Source: Acidobacteriota bacterium
GTDB taxonomy: Bacteria > Acidobacteriota > Holophagae > Acanthopleuribacterales > Acanthopleuribacteraceae
Direction: 5' to 3'
DNA length: 40,274 nt
Assembly: GCA_030066195.1 (NCBI GenBank)
Contig: JASJCB010000164.1
Coordinates: 1-40,274 of the forward strand
Positions 25,537 to 34,200 of this stretch are shown here, piece by piece. Each line of letters begins with the position of its first letter. The stretch's first letter is position 1. The position numbers and the translations under genes were made by a program. Below the pieces are notes generated by a model, which saw nothing but the letters and a program-made list of their open reading frames with translations, did not search any database and was not told the DNA's origin.

Positions 25537-26928
25537 TTACACAATGCCGTAGGCAAGCATGGCATCGGCAACCTTGATAAAGCCGCCGACATTGGCGCCG
25601 TGGACATAATCGACCGAACTGCTGCCGTCCCCACTGCCGTAGTGCACGCATTGCTCGTGGATATTGCGCATGATATCGCGCAGCCGCCGGTCTACTTCCT
25701 CGCGAGACCAGGGCCTCCGGATGCTGTTTTGGGACATTTCCAAACCGGATACTGCCACCCCGCCGGCGTTGGCCGCCTTGGCCGGCAGGAAGATGACGTT
25801 ATTCGCCTGGAAGATTGCGGCGCCTTCCAAGGTAGTGGGCATATTGGCGCCCTCGGCAACCACCTTACAACCGCCTTCAACCAGTTTTTGCGCGTCATCG
25901 GCATCGATCTCGTTTTGGGTGGCGCTGGGGAAAGCCACGTCGCACGGGACTCCCCAGGGTTTCTCGCCGGGATAGAAGGTAGCATTCGGGTACTTTTCGA
26001 CATATTCGTGGATGCGGCCGCGGCGAACGGTTTTCAGATCGATCACATAGGCCAGTTTCTCACGGTCGATACCGTCGGGGTCATAGATATAACCCGATGA
26101 ATCGGACAAGGTCACCACCTTGCCGCCCAGGTCGATCACCTTTTCGGTGGTGTACTGGGCCACGTTCCCGGAACCTGAAACCAGGCAGGTCTTACCCGCC
26201 AACTCGTCGCCGATATAAGCCAACGCCTCGGCCACGAAATAGACACAGCCATAACCGGTGGCCTCGGTACGAATGAGGCTGCCGCCGTATTGCAGGCCTT
26301 TGCCCGTGATCACACCGGCCTGGAAGTTGGCGCTGATACGCTTGTATTGACCGAACAGGTAACCCACCTCGCGGGCGCCCACGCCGATATCACCAGCGGG
26401 CACATCGCGATAGTTACCGATGTGACGCGCCAGTTCCGACATCAACGCCTGGCAAAAGCGCATCACTTCGGCATCCGATTTGCCCTTGGGATCGAAGTTG
26501 CTGCCGCCTTTGCCGCCGCCCATGGGCAACGTGGTCAAGCTGTTCTTGAAAATTTGCTCGAACCCCAGGAACTTGAGGATGCTCAGGTTCACCGAGGGGT
26601 GAAAACGCATCCCGCCCTTGTAGGGTCCGATGGCATTGTTGAACTGCACGCGATAGCCGCGATTCACCTGGGCCGTTCCCTGGTCGTCCTCCCAACAGAC
26701 CCGGAAAATGACCACCCGATCGGGTTCGGTTATGCGTTGCAGCAGGTTATGGTCGCTGTACCTGGCGTTTTCGGCAACGTAGGGGACAATATCGGCTGCA
26801 AATTCTTCAACCGCCTGGTGAAACTCTGCCTCGCCAGGATTGCGATCGCGAACCCAGTCCATGAACTCGTCGATCTGGGACGCATATTTTGCCCGCCGCT
26901 CTTCAGCAGGCATTGCTACCGTACTCAA
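25537..26928 (-). CDS. gdhA: NADP-type glutamate dehydrogenase
   Basis: The enzyme interconverts glutamate and 2-oxoglutarate plus ammonia in the cytoplasm and is a main route of ammonium assimilation. The product (463 residues from the TTG, about 458 from the ATG) matches the hexameric small GDH family. Signature segments are the substrate-binding GPYKGGMRFHPSVNLSILKF, the catalytic Lys in LPMGGGKGGSNFDPKGKSD, the PAGDIGVGAREVGY segment and the NAD(P)-binding SGSGNVAQYT. The start is set at TTG 26928 because GGAGG lies about 6 bases ahead; the ATG at 26913 is 15 bases farther in and less well spaced. An 8-bp inverted repeat lies just upstream, and a strong terminator follows. NADP preference is inferred from overall family likeness, not tested. 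Confidence 0.95.
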   Translation of the reverse strand: MSTVAMPAEERRAKYASQIDEFMDWVRDRNPGEAEFHQAVEEFAADIVPYVAENARYSDHNLLQRITEPDRVVIFRVCWEDDQGTAQVNRGYRVQFNNAIGPYKGGMRFHPSVNLSILKFLGFEQIFKNSLTTLPMGGGKGGSNFDPKGKSDAEVMRFCQALMSELARHIGNYRDVPAGDIGVGAREVGYLFGQYKRISANFQAGVITGKGLQYGGSLIRTEATGYGCVYFVAEALAYIGDELAGKTCLVSGSGNVAQYTTEKVIDLGGKVVTLSDSSGYIYDPDGIDREKLAYVIDLKTVRRGRIHEYVEKYPNATFYPGEKPWGVPCDVAFPSATQNEIDADDAQKLVEGGCKVVAEGANMPTTLEGAAIFQANNVIFLPAKAANAGGVAVSGLEMSQNSIRRPWSREEVDRRLRDIMRNIHEQCVHYGSGDGSSSVDYVHGANVGGFIKVADAMLAYGIV

Positions 26929-26947
26929 AATCTTCCTCCGCAAGTTG

Positions 26948-26972
26948 TAGTGAGACACCCTATTTCTCACTA
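26948..26972. promoter_or_regulatory. Inverted repeat upstream of gdhA, candidate operator
   Basis: TAGTGAGA (26948-26955) and TCTCACTA (26965-26972) are perfect inverted arms with a 9-base spacer, 20 bases upstream of the TTG start and next to its ribosome site. This could be an operator or a leader hairpin that controls gdhA translation. Confidence 0.5.
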
Positions 26973-27070
26973 AATACTTACACTACCCATTCATTGCGGG
27001 GCAAGCAAATAACGATTTTGAGCAGCTTATTTGCCTGTTTATTTCGAGATAACGCGGTTAACCATGTTCA

Positions 27071-27176
27071 AATTAAAAAACCCGGGTGGGCCCGCGGAAC
27101 CGGCAGGAGCGCCGTTGAGGAGTCAGGGGATTGTTTGGAAGAGGTCCCCTGCCGGTTCCGCGGACCCACCCGGGTT
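27071..27176 (-). terminator. Very long hairpin with T-tract, probable terminator
   Basis: The arms 27079-27107 and 27148-27176 are 29 bases each and pair with one wobble/mismatch; they begin AACCCGGGTGGG and the loop is 40 bases. On the minus strand the hairpin is followed by TTTTTTAATT, and it lies 23 bases past the stop of the secretion-like gene, so it fits a terminator. The stem is much longer than needed. An inner stem CAGGGGA (27124-27130) with TCCCCTG (27145-27151) competes with the base of the outer one. It may instead be a small palindromic repeat element that supplies a terminator. Confidence 0.75.
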
Positions 27177-27198
27177 CGCCGGACGCAAAGAGCAAGTT

Positions 27199-27978
27199 TC
27201 AGAGTTCTTCAGTCAACTTCATTTTGAATAGGAAGCGATCGGGCCGTTTGGACAGTCCCGTGGCCCCATCCTCAAAATCTGTAAACAGATCTATACCCTT
27301 CAGAGCTTGAAGTAGGCCGTCTACACACTCCGATTTTCCTTGGAGTTGGAGCATGCTGCCCTTTTTGATTTGAAGGTTGGTCAGGTAGGTATCCGCCTCC
27401 AGGTTGCGGCCTAGTTCCCAAATGATGCGGACGGGCAAACCCTGCAAGCTGAAGCGCCGCTCGTACCCTTTCGGCCAGGGCGCATGAACGCCTTGGGGAT
27501 CGTAAAGCGCGCTCAAGACGCAGTTGCCGTTCAAAGGCGGGCGACTTGTATGCTCAGCCGCATCACCCTTGCCGACCGTGCGGGGCCGGCGTCTCGCGGA
27601 GACATTGAGGGTATCCACGGTGAATTCCAAATCGTGCATAGCCAAGCCTTCAAAGAAGGCGAGCAGATTATCCAGGTTGGCATCGTAGCCTAAGTAAATG
27701 CGCAGCTCCATCAGGCCGGTATCCTCGTCGAGGACTTTGGTTTTACGATTCGATATGCTGTTGAGCTTCAGGCCGGTCACCGCGGCGGTTTCGACCAGGG
27801 CCTCACGCAGCATAGATGCAGCCTGGGTTTCATCATTCGCTTCGATCAATGTTTTCTCAATGGTTTCGGGGACATAGGGGGCATTGTATTCACCCCGCTC
27901 AGGTTCAAAAGGGTTCTGCGTCCAACCCATGCCGACACCTGAGACAAGTAATAGTATGATTACCGCAACTTTGTTCAT
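27199..27978 (-). CDS. Exported protein resembling PilO/GspM and PilN modules
   Basis: The 259 residues start with a signal peptide (MNKVAVIILLLVSGVGMGWT). Residues about 45-140 have the pattern of the GspM/PilO ferredoxin-like fold: LREALVETAAVTGLKLNSIS, then LDNLLAFFEGLAMHDLEFTV DTLNV. Residues about 180-255 resemble the C-terminal half of PilN: ADTYLTNLQIKKGSMLQLQG, then VDGLLQALKGIDLFTDFED and a final F-x-M/L-K-L strand. These proteins build the inner-membrane platform of type IV pili and type II secretion systems; here both modules seem joined and exported, and no other pilus gene is in the window. The start at 27978 is set by GGAGTG and the signal peptide; an upstream frame to 28080 is not needed. 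The assignment is tentative. Confidence 0.6.
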   Translation of the reverse strand: MNKVAVIILLLVSGVGMGWTQNPFEPERGEYNAPYVPETIEKTLIEANDETQAASMLREALVETAAVTGLKLNSISNRKTKVLDEDTGLMELRIYLGYDANLDNLLAFFEGLAMHDLEFTVDTLNVSARRRPRTVGKGDAAEHTSRPPLNGNCVLSALYDPQGVHAPWPKGYERRFSLQGLPVRIIWELGRNLEADTYLTNLQIKKGSMLQLQGKSECVDGLLQALKGIDLFTDFEDGATGLSKRPDRFLFKMKLTEEL

Positions 27979-28184
27979 GACACACTCCGAGAAAGACAGG
28001 CCGAGGCGCACCGGGGGCGCCCTCGGTCCAAACATAAAATACCGCTGCTTCAGCCGACACCGGATAGAACTACACGGCACCGGTCATATCGGCAGCTTGT
28101 TGTTACATCATGATCAGACGCAAACAGTTTTTTTTCAGCCGAAATTTTTTTAAAGAAAGTTTTTCGCGGATGGAGGGCGGCAGG

Positions 28185-28634
28185 CTATTTTTTCTTCAGT
28201 GTGATATCCGGCATGCCGCGGGCCAGGGCCATTCTGATCATTCCCTCGTGATAAATGCCCGTGATACGTTGGGCCGGTTCAAGGCGCAGTCCCCACTTGT
28301 AACGGATGATCAGGTTGACCGTGGCGCCCTGGATTTCCCAATTACCGTAGCCGTCGATGGGCCGGCTGCCGTCACCCATGTCTATTTTATAGACGGCCTT
28401 TTGATCCGCTTTCAGTTCGAAGCTGATATCGGTTTTTTCCACATCAGCCGACACCAGCTTGCGTTCTTCCTCGGTGAGCGCCTTGCCCAATTCCCTTGTC
28501 ATGCGGATGAGGGTGGCTTCCAGCAGGGCTTTTTTGTCAACCACCCAGGTTCCGGCCAGATCGATAGATTTTGGAGGATCGGGTTTTTGCTCGGGTTTCT
28601 GTTGGGTCAGTGTCCAAATTAACAGCAAGATCAA
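28185..28634 (-). CDS. Small exported protein of unknown function
   Basis: The 149 residues begin with a short hydrophobic stretch (MILLLIWTLTQQ) and a Pro/Lys-rich linker (KPEQKPDPPKS), which suggests export or membrane attachment. The remainder looks like a small beta-barrel: LAGTWVVDKKALLEATLIRM at the start, GYGNWEIQGATVNLIIRYKW in the middle, and a Lys-rich end. The G-x-W-x-x-D opening is shared by lipocalin-like and TIGR03067-like secreted proteins, but I cannot assign a family. The start is TTG at 28634, with AGAGGG about 7 bases ahead. It begins 69 bases after the aminotransferase stop and may be co-transcribed with it. Confidence 0.65.
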   Translation of the reverse strand: MILLLIWTLTQQKPEQKPDPPKSIDLAGTWVVDKKALLEATLIRMTRELGKALTEEERKLVSADVEKTDISFELKADQKAVYKIDMGDGSRPIDGYGNWEIQGATVNLIIRYKWGLRLEPAQRITGIYHEGMIRMALARGMPDITLKKK

Positions 28635-28703
28635 GGGTTTTCCCTCTGCAAACCAAATATCGGGCGTATCCAGCTTAACACAAGCCGGGTACGCCCGGGG
28701 TGA

Positions 28704-29936
28704 TCAGGCTTCCAAAGCGGCTATTTTGACGCAGACGCAAACCACTTCCATGGCCAGTTCAATATCGCCCAGGCTGGGGAAGGACGGAGCCAGGCGAATG
28801 TTGCAATTGTCCGGGTCCTTGTTGTAGGGGAAGGTAGCGCCGGCCCCGGTCAGCTTGACACCGGCCTCATCAGCCAGGGCGACGACCTTGCGGGCCAATC
28901 CGGTTTGCGTATCCAAAGAAACGAAGTAGCCGCCCTTAGGGTTGGTCCAGGTCGCCATGTCAAGGCCGCCCAATTCGCGCGTCAACACCGTTTCCACCAT
29001 ATCGAACTTGGGTTTCAGGATGGCCGCGTGTTTGCGCATATGTGCCCGCAAGCCGTCGACATTGCCGAAGAAACGCAGGTGCCGCAACTGGTTCAGCTTG
29101 TCGAAACCGATGGTCTGGTTGAAAAGGTGGCCCAGGGCATCGTCGATGTTGACTTTGTCGGCAGCTATCACGGAGACACCGGCGCCGGCGAAGGTTATTT
29201 TGGAGGTGGAGCCGAACATGAGCACGCGCTCGGCATGACCGGCCTCGCGGCAGGCGGTTAGGATGTTCTTCAGCGGTTGGGGATCATCGGTCAGGTGGTG
29301 TTCGTTGTAGGCGTTGTCCCAAAAGATACGGAAATCGGAAGACCGGGTCTTCATGGCGGCCAGTCTGTCGACCACCTCGTCGCTATAGGTGATCCCGGTT
29401 GGGTTGCTGTAACGCGGGACGCACCAGATACCCTTGACGGTTTCATCTTCGCCGGCCAGTCGTTCGACGATGTCCATATCAGGGCCGTTGTCGTCCATCC
29501 CGACGGTGATCATCTCGATACCCATGTTCTGACAGATGTTGAAGTGGCGGTCATAACCGGGCGAGGGGCAGAGGAATTTAACCGAGTCCCTGCTCCAGGG
29601 ACGGCTGCCGCCGGGTACGCCGTGGAGCATGGCGCGAACCACTGCATCATACATCAGGTTCAGGCTGGCGTTGCCGCCCACAATCACTTCATTCGATTGC
29701 ACGCCCATATATTCGGCAAAAAATTGCCGGGCGTCGGGCAGGCCTGCTAAAACACCATAGTTACGGCAATCGGTGCCGTCGTCCTTATAGTTGGTTTCAT
29801 TGACAAGGGTCAACATGGCGTCAGACAGATCCAACTGTTCGGGTCCGGGTTTACCACGGGTCATATCCAGGCTCAGGTTACGCGCCTTGAAGGCCTCATA
29901 GCGTTCTCTGGAGGAAGACAAAAGGGCGTCAGTCAT
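28704..29936 (-). CDS. Class I aminotransferase, aspartate aminotransferase/MocR-type
   Basis: This PLP enzyme has 410 residues. The internal aldimine Lys is K246 in MFGSTSKITFAG; other family marks are SPGYDRHFNIC, the PRYSNPTGITYSDEVV segment (Asn that contacts PLP), the Asp in IFWDNAYNEHH, and the C-terminal Arg in NCNIRLAPSFPSLGDIE that binds the substrate carboxylate. The opening DMTRGKPGPEQLDLSDAML is diagnostic of the aspartate/alanine aminotransferase class Ib-like group (Aminotran_MocR, PF12897-type), often annotated as aspartate aminotransferase. GGGAGGTG precedes the ATG. With gdhA nearby on the same strand, a role in amino-nitrogen flow through glutamate is plausible, although they are separate transcripts. 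Confidence 0.92.
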   Translation of the reverse strand: MTDALLSSSRERYEAFKARNLSLDMTRGKPGPEQLDLSDAMLTLVNETNYKDDGTDCRNYGVLAGLPDARQFFAEYMGVQSNEVIVGGNASLNLMYDAVVRAMLHGVPGGSRPWSRDSVKFLCPSPGYDRHFNICQNMGIEMITVGMDDNGPDMDIVERLAGEDETVKGIWCVPRYSNPTGITYSDEVVDRLAAMKTRSSDFRIFWDNAYNEHHLTDDPQPLKNILTACREAGHAERVLMFGSTSKITFAGAGVSVIAADKVNIDDALGHLFNQTIGFDKLNQLRHLRFFGNVDGLRAHMRKHAAILKPKFDMVETVLTRELGGLDMATWTNPKGGYFVSLDTQTGLARKVVALADEAGVKLTGAGATFPYNKDPDNCNIRLAPSFPSLGDIELAMEVVCVCVKIAALEA

Positions 29937-30319
29937 GGGGCACCTCCCATATCAAACATTGCAAAGCAGCACCAAATCGATAACATTACGCCGGCTGCAT
30001 TCTTCTGGCAATAGAAAGATGGAAGAAGATGATCTTGGAAAGATATTTAACCAATCGGTTGACAATCGGGAGTCGGGGTACGGCATGCCGCCGCCAGGTC
30101 CCCCGGTCTCCCGTCGGGCCGGTCGGTCCCAAAAGATATGTTTCAGCATAGCAAGTGGTGGTTCGGGCGCGTAGCGCTCATTTTTTAAAATTCCGGTGAG
30201 ATGATCCTGCTTCTACCGGCACCATGCAGGTAAGAAGATTTGGGAAGCCCCCAAGTATTCTTACGCATGTCTGTTTCATTCTCGATAGCCGCGGGAATCA
30301 TTCCCGCGGTTTTTTTTGT
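29937..30319. other. Intergenic region with aminotransferase promoter and candidate sRNA
   Basis: These 383 bases hold the minus-strand promoter region of the aminotransferase and, toward 30223-30317, the plus-strand structured element described separately. GC-rich short palindromes occur near 30078-30120. I see no coding gene. Confidence 0.5.
30223..30317 (+). ncRNA. Candidate small RNA ending in an intrinsic terminator
   Basis: On the plus strand, CATGC (30223-30227), GTAAGAA (30230-30236) and TTTGGG (30239-30244) pair with CCCAAG (30250-30255), TTCTTAC (30258-30264) and GCATG (30265-30269). This is an 18-pair hairpin with a small internal loop and bulge. About 20 bases later CCGCGGGAA (30289-30297) pairs with TTCCCGCGG (30301-30309) and is followed by eight T. 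No plus-strand gene lies upstream for this terminator to serve, so a short stand-alone transcript is plausible. No promoter is assigned; the 5' end is unknown. The terminator could also be a chance bidirectional element for the minus-strand gene. Confidence 0.5.
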
Positions 30320-30685
30320 TCAGGCAAAGACGGAATTGCCCATAACGACACGGATCATACCGCTGAGTCGGGATTCCGGGACATCGTATTCAGCCACCTG
30401 GCGCACGCCGTAAACGGCCGCCTCGCGACGGAATCCGGCCACCTCTTCCTCGGTGCCCTTCAATAAAACCACAAAACGTGCTTCCGGCAGTCTACTCTCC
30501 CTGAAAGCAATCACGGTTTCCAATGCGTCCTCGAAACCTTGCCTGATGATGACCACATCCGGGGGGTCACGATTGAATTGCCGAATGCCGGCCCATGCCC
30601 CGTCCGCGGTGGTTATTTCATACTGGCTACTGTTTTCCAGCCATGCGGGTACATCACCGCTGCCGATCAACAAGATTTTGTGCAT
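30320..30685 (-). CDS. Receiver-like domain protein lacking the phospho-acceptor Asp
   Basis: The 121 residues have the length and strand/helix rhythm of a response-regulator receiver: MHKILLIGSGDVPAWLENSS, then PPDVVIIRQGFEDALETVIA, then ARFVVLLKGTEEEVAGFRRE. The position of the phosphorylated Asp after the third strand is Arg/Gln (VVIIRQG), the N-terminal acidic pair is reduced, and no KP motif is seen, so phosphorylation is unlikely and it may be a pseudo-receiver acting by protein contact. The start at 30685 (MHKILLIG) is preferred to 30712, although its ribosome site is weak. It lies downstream of the large kinase gene, separated by that gene's terminator. Confidence 0.7.
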   Translation of the reverse strand: MHKILLIGSGDVPAWLENSSQYEITTADGAWAGIRQFNRDPPDVVIIRQGFEDALETVIAFRESRLPEARFVVLLKGTEEEVAGFRREAAVYGVRQVAEYDVPESRLSGMIRVVMGNSVFA

Positions 30686-31264
30686 TTCGATAAACCATCC
30701 ATATCCAATCAATAACGGGTCCTGTCTGCTGGTGTGTGATCAATAGGTTTTCATGACAGCCCCTTTTTACGTGGCATGAACCTCGGATTGAGGTTTCCCT
30801 CGTCCACTATTATACGCTAACTCGTCGTCCCTGGTTGTTGTAAAATCAACAAAAAAGTAGAAATCGTTGCCCAATAAAACGAAGTGGGTGGGACGATCGG
30901 ACCTTTGTTCCTTTGTCCGAGCAAGGTTTTAGCGTTTATATCGATCCTGCCGTCCAACGCTGCCTGACCCGGAAATCGTTAAAAAAAAGGGGCCCCTTGC
31001 GGAGCCCGATATTAACGAGTTGGAAATTCAAACTAGTGGTTGGACATTCGAAAGGCATTTTTTCGACTGAGATCGTAGTATCTCGCTGTCCGTGACATGT
31101 GGGTGCGGGAATCGGGAATTGGCCGGTACTCCCGATTCCAAACACGAGTCTTCTTCGGGAACAGTGTCAAGACAAGGGTTGAGAAGAAGGCCCGTGCTAT
31201 TCGCACCTTATGCCCTATAAGTGCTCCCGGTGCGATCCCAGATACACCTAATGATAATTTATTT
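30686..31264. other. Intergenic region between kinase and pseudo-receiver
   Basis: These 579 bases contain the kinase terminator at 30981-31007 and, between it and 30686, AT-rich sequence that should hold the promoter of the pseudo-receiver gene. Short open frames on either strand here look non-coding. I see no RNA gene. Confidence 0.5.
30981..31007 (-). terminator. Probable intrinsic terminator downstream of the kinase gene
   Basis: On the minus strand GGGCTCC pairs with GGGGCCC around a GCAA loop (plus positions 31007-30990) with one G-U pair, and a run of eight T follows at once (30988-30981). It lies about 260 bases beyond the kinase stop. Confidence 0.75.
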
Positions 31265-34200
31265 TCATTTTTCTTCCGCCATGACCTCGGAAGCCATTTC
31301 CCGGATTTCGATTTCCTCTACGTCCGTGTGTTTTTTGGGCAGGTGTACGCTGATCGAGGTCCAGGCATGCTCAACGCTACGAACCTCGATACTGCCCGCG
31401 TGTTTTTTGATGATTCCGAAAGTGATGGACATACCCAAGCCGGTACCCATGCCCACGGGTTTCGTGGTGAAAAAAGGTTCGAAAATGCGCTCGCGTACCT
31501 CTTCGCTCATCCCCATGCCGTCATCGCGGATACAGACTACGATATCCTCATCCTCCTCGTGGGCTTGGATGTCTACCGTTCCGCGCTTTCCGGCGGAACA
31601 GGTAATTGCCTGACAGGCGTTGACAATCAGGTTCATGAAGACTTGACCCAACTCTGCCGGGTGACATTCCATGAAAAGACCGGCGGGCATAGAGGTGGCG
31701 AAAGTTACATGATCGGCATATTTGGACCGCACCAGATTCACGGTTGCGTCGAGTATTTCCGTTATGTCGGCCAATTGGTATTCCTTGGGGTCTTTACGAG
31801 TGATGGCGCGCAGGTCTTGGACAATGCGGCTGATGCGCGAGGTACCCTCTTTAATGAGCGAAACATGCTGGTGCAGAGGCGCCAGCTTGTCCTCGATGGC
31901 GGCCAATACGGCGGGGTCGGTTTCATCGCCGGCCAGTTCGAGAATGAAGCGCCGGAACTTGTGCAGGTCGCTTTCCAGGTTTTGGGCGCCTCCGTTTACG
32001 AAATTGGCGGGGTTGTTGATTTCGTGGGCTACGCCCGCGGTCATGTTGCCCAGCGAAGCCATCTTTTCCTGAATTACCATCTGCTCCTGGGCGCGAACAA
32101 TTGCTTCTTTCTGGTTCTGCACCTCCCGAAGCAGGCGCGCCTTGGCGATGGCGGTGACCACGTGCTCGCGGAAACGAACCAAACGCCTCCTGTCCACGGA
32201 TTCAATGCCTCTGGGATCTTCCATATTATCCAGGGATAGGAATCCGATCAGAGTGTTGTCCACCTCTACGAAAATAATGATCAGACTTTGCGGAACCTCC
32301 GTACCGCTGAAACGTTCGGCCAGGTTACATTTCTGAAAGTTGTGTACCAGGTAGATGCCTTCGGCCACGGATTCGTTCTCCTCCGTTCCCGGTTCCAGGA
32401 ACTCATCCAGCGACAATGTGAAGTTGCGCATCCCCCGGGCCGAATAGCCTACCGAGGCGCTGTACTCGAACTGGTTTTCCTTCTCGTTCCAAAACAGGAA
32501 ACTACCCCTCTGTACCTGGGGTATCAGCTTGACGCCCATTTCCAATACCGATTGCAACACATTGTCCAGGTCGATATGCCGGTTGATGTCCTTGACGATT
32601 TCGTCAAAGGCCTCCAGTTCTCTGTTCTTGGCTTCAAGAGCCTGATTGCGTAGGGTCAGTTGAGTAGTGCGGAAGGCCACCTTCTCTTCCAAGGAACGGC
32701 GTACTTCTTCCAAACCCGCCACCAGGCGCGCGTTCTCGATGGCTACCGCCGCATCCGCGGCCAATAGTTCCAAGATCTCGATGCGTTGCTTGGAGAAAGC
32801 GCCCGCTACCAGCCTGTTTTCCAGGTAGATCACCCCAACGGGCCGAGCTCGCTTGACCAGGGGGATACAGGCTGCCGAGCGAGGATTGTTGCGACTGAAG
32901 TAGCTGTCCCGAGTCAGCAGGCAGTGTTCCTGAAGATCGGGCACATGGGTTTCCATGGTTCCGGTCACAGCGCGCAGCAGGCGTAGGGGAACCAACTCGT
33001 TGGCTTCGGGTGATTCCAAGGGAATTTCGGGGAGGTTGCGTTCCTCCTTCTCGTCTGCCTCGGCGCGAATAACCAGTCGATTTTCGGAAACCAGGCAAAG
33101 GACCGCTTTTTGAGCCCCGGCATTTTCGCGGACCACGGCCATCAATCGCAATAGAAGGCGATCCAGGACAATTTCTTCGGAAAGCGCGCGAGCGGCCTTG
33201 ATCACCGAAACCAGGTCCAGGTTCGCCGGCTGTAAACTGTTGGCCCAATCCGCCTGGAGATAAGTGGATCGATCCCTGGTGTGAGGAAGGATCTCGAACC
33301 ATTTACCGTACGCCTCGCGCAACTGTTCGCATTTGGCCGCGGCGCCCCAACGCTCGTAGAGGTAGTCAGCCTGACGGAGGAATACAGCGGCCACGTGATC
33401 CAGGTTCCGACCCATATAGAATCGCGCGGCCAGTTCGTTGCTCATGGCCTCTTCAGCTCGAAACTCGTTCTTATGAGCCAGTTGTACCGCATCGCGGTAG
33501 AAGATCTCGGCCAAATCCGGATTATTGTCCAGACGAGCCGTTTCGGCAGCCATCATCATGTGTTTGTGGGCAAAGTTGACGGGACATCTGGATGCATACC
33601 GCTGCATGTCTTTGCGCCATTTCTTCAAGCGCTTACGTTTTGATCGGGTCCATTTGGGCGATCCCGGCTCCAATCGCTGAGTTTCGGCCAGGAATCCGAA
33701 AAAGTCCAACTCTACGACTTCAGCGGTGCCGGCGACGGCGTGATAATAACGCCTGGCCTTCCTCATCCATGTCACCGCATCGTCATAGGCTCCGTGCAGT
33801 AACATCAGCTTGCCCTTCTGGGCGTAGAGCATGTATTTGTGGTAGTCCTTTACCTGATCCAGAAAACGCATTTCCTCATCTTCATCGAACTCGGCGTCGG
33901 TCAGGGAAAAACGGCCTCGGGTAAGGCCCATACGGCATTTGATGGATTGGATCAGGATGCGCGCCATCCATTTGAAGGACATAATGGATTCGCCGTGAAA
34001 ATGTTCCAAGGCATTGCGGCTTTCTTCCAATCGTTGCTTCAGGGTCATGGTGGGTTCCCAGATGACGATGCAATTGGCGGCCAGGGTGCCGTAAAGCAAT
34101 TCACCGTAGCGAAACCCTTCCTTCGCCGCTCGCAGCAGATAGGGCCGGATGAATTTCCAATGATGGAACCAGGGCAGCAGCATGGCCGCGTAGACAAACA

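Noticed and set aside
26290..26973. Plus-strand 227-codon open frame
   Set aside because: Antisense to glutamate dehydrogenase; shadow frame in GC-rich coding sequence.
31097..32239. Plus-strand 380-codon open frame
   Set aside because: Lies antisense to the histidine kinase domain of the large kinase, whose motifs are all intact; a shadow frame.
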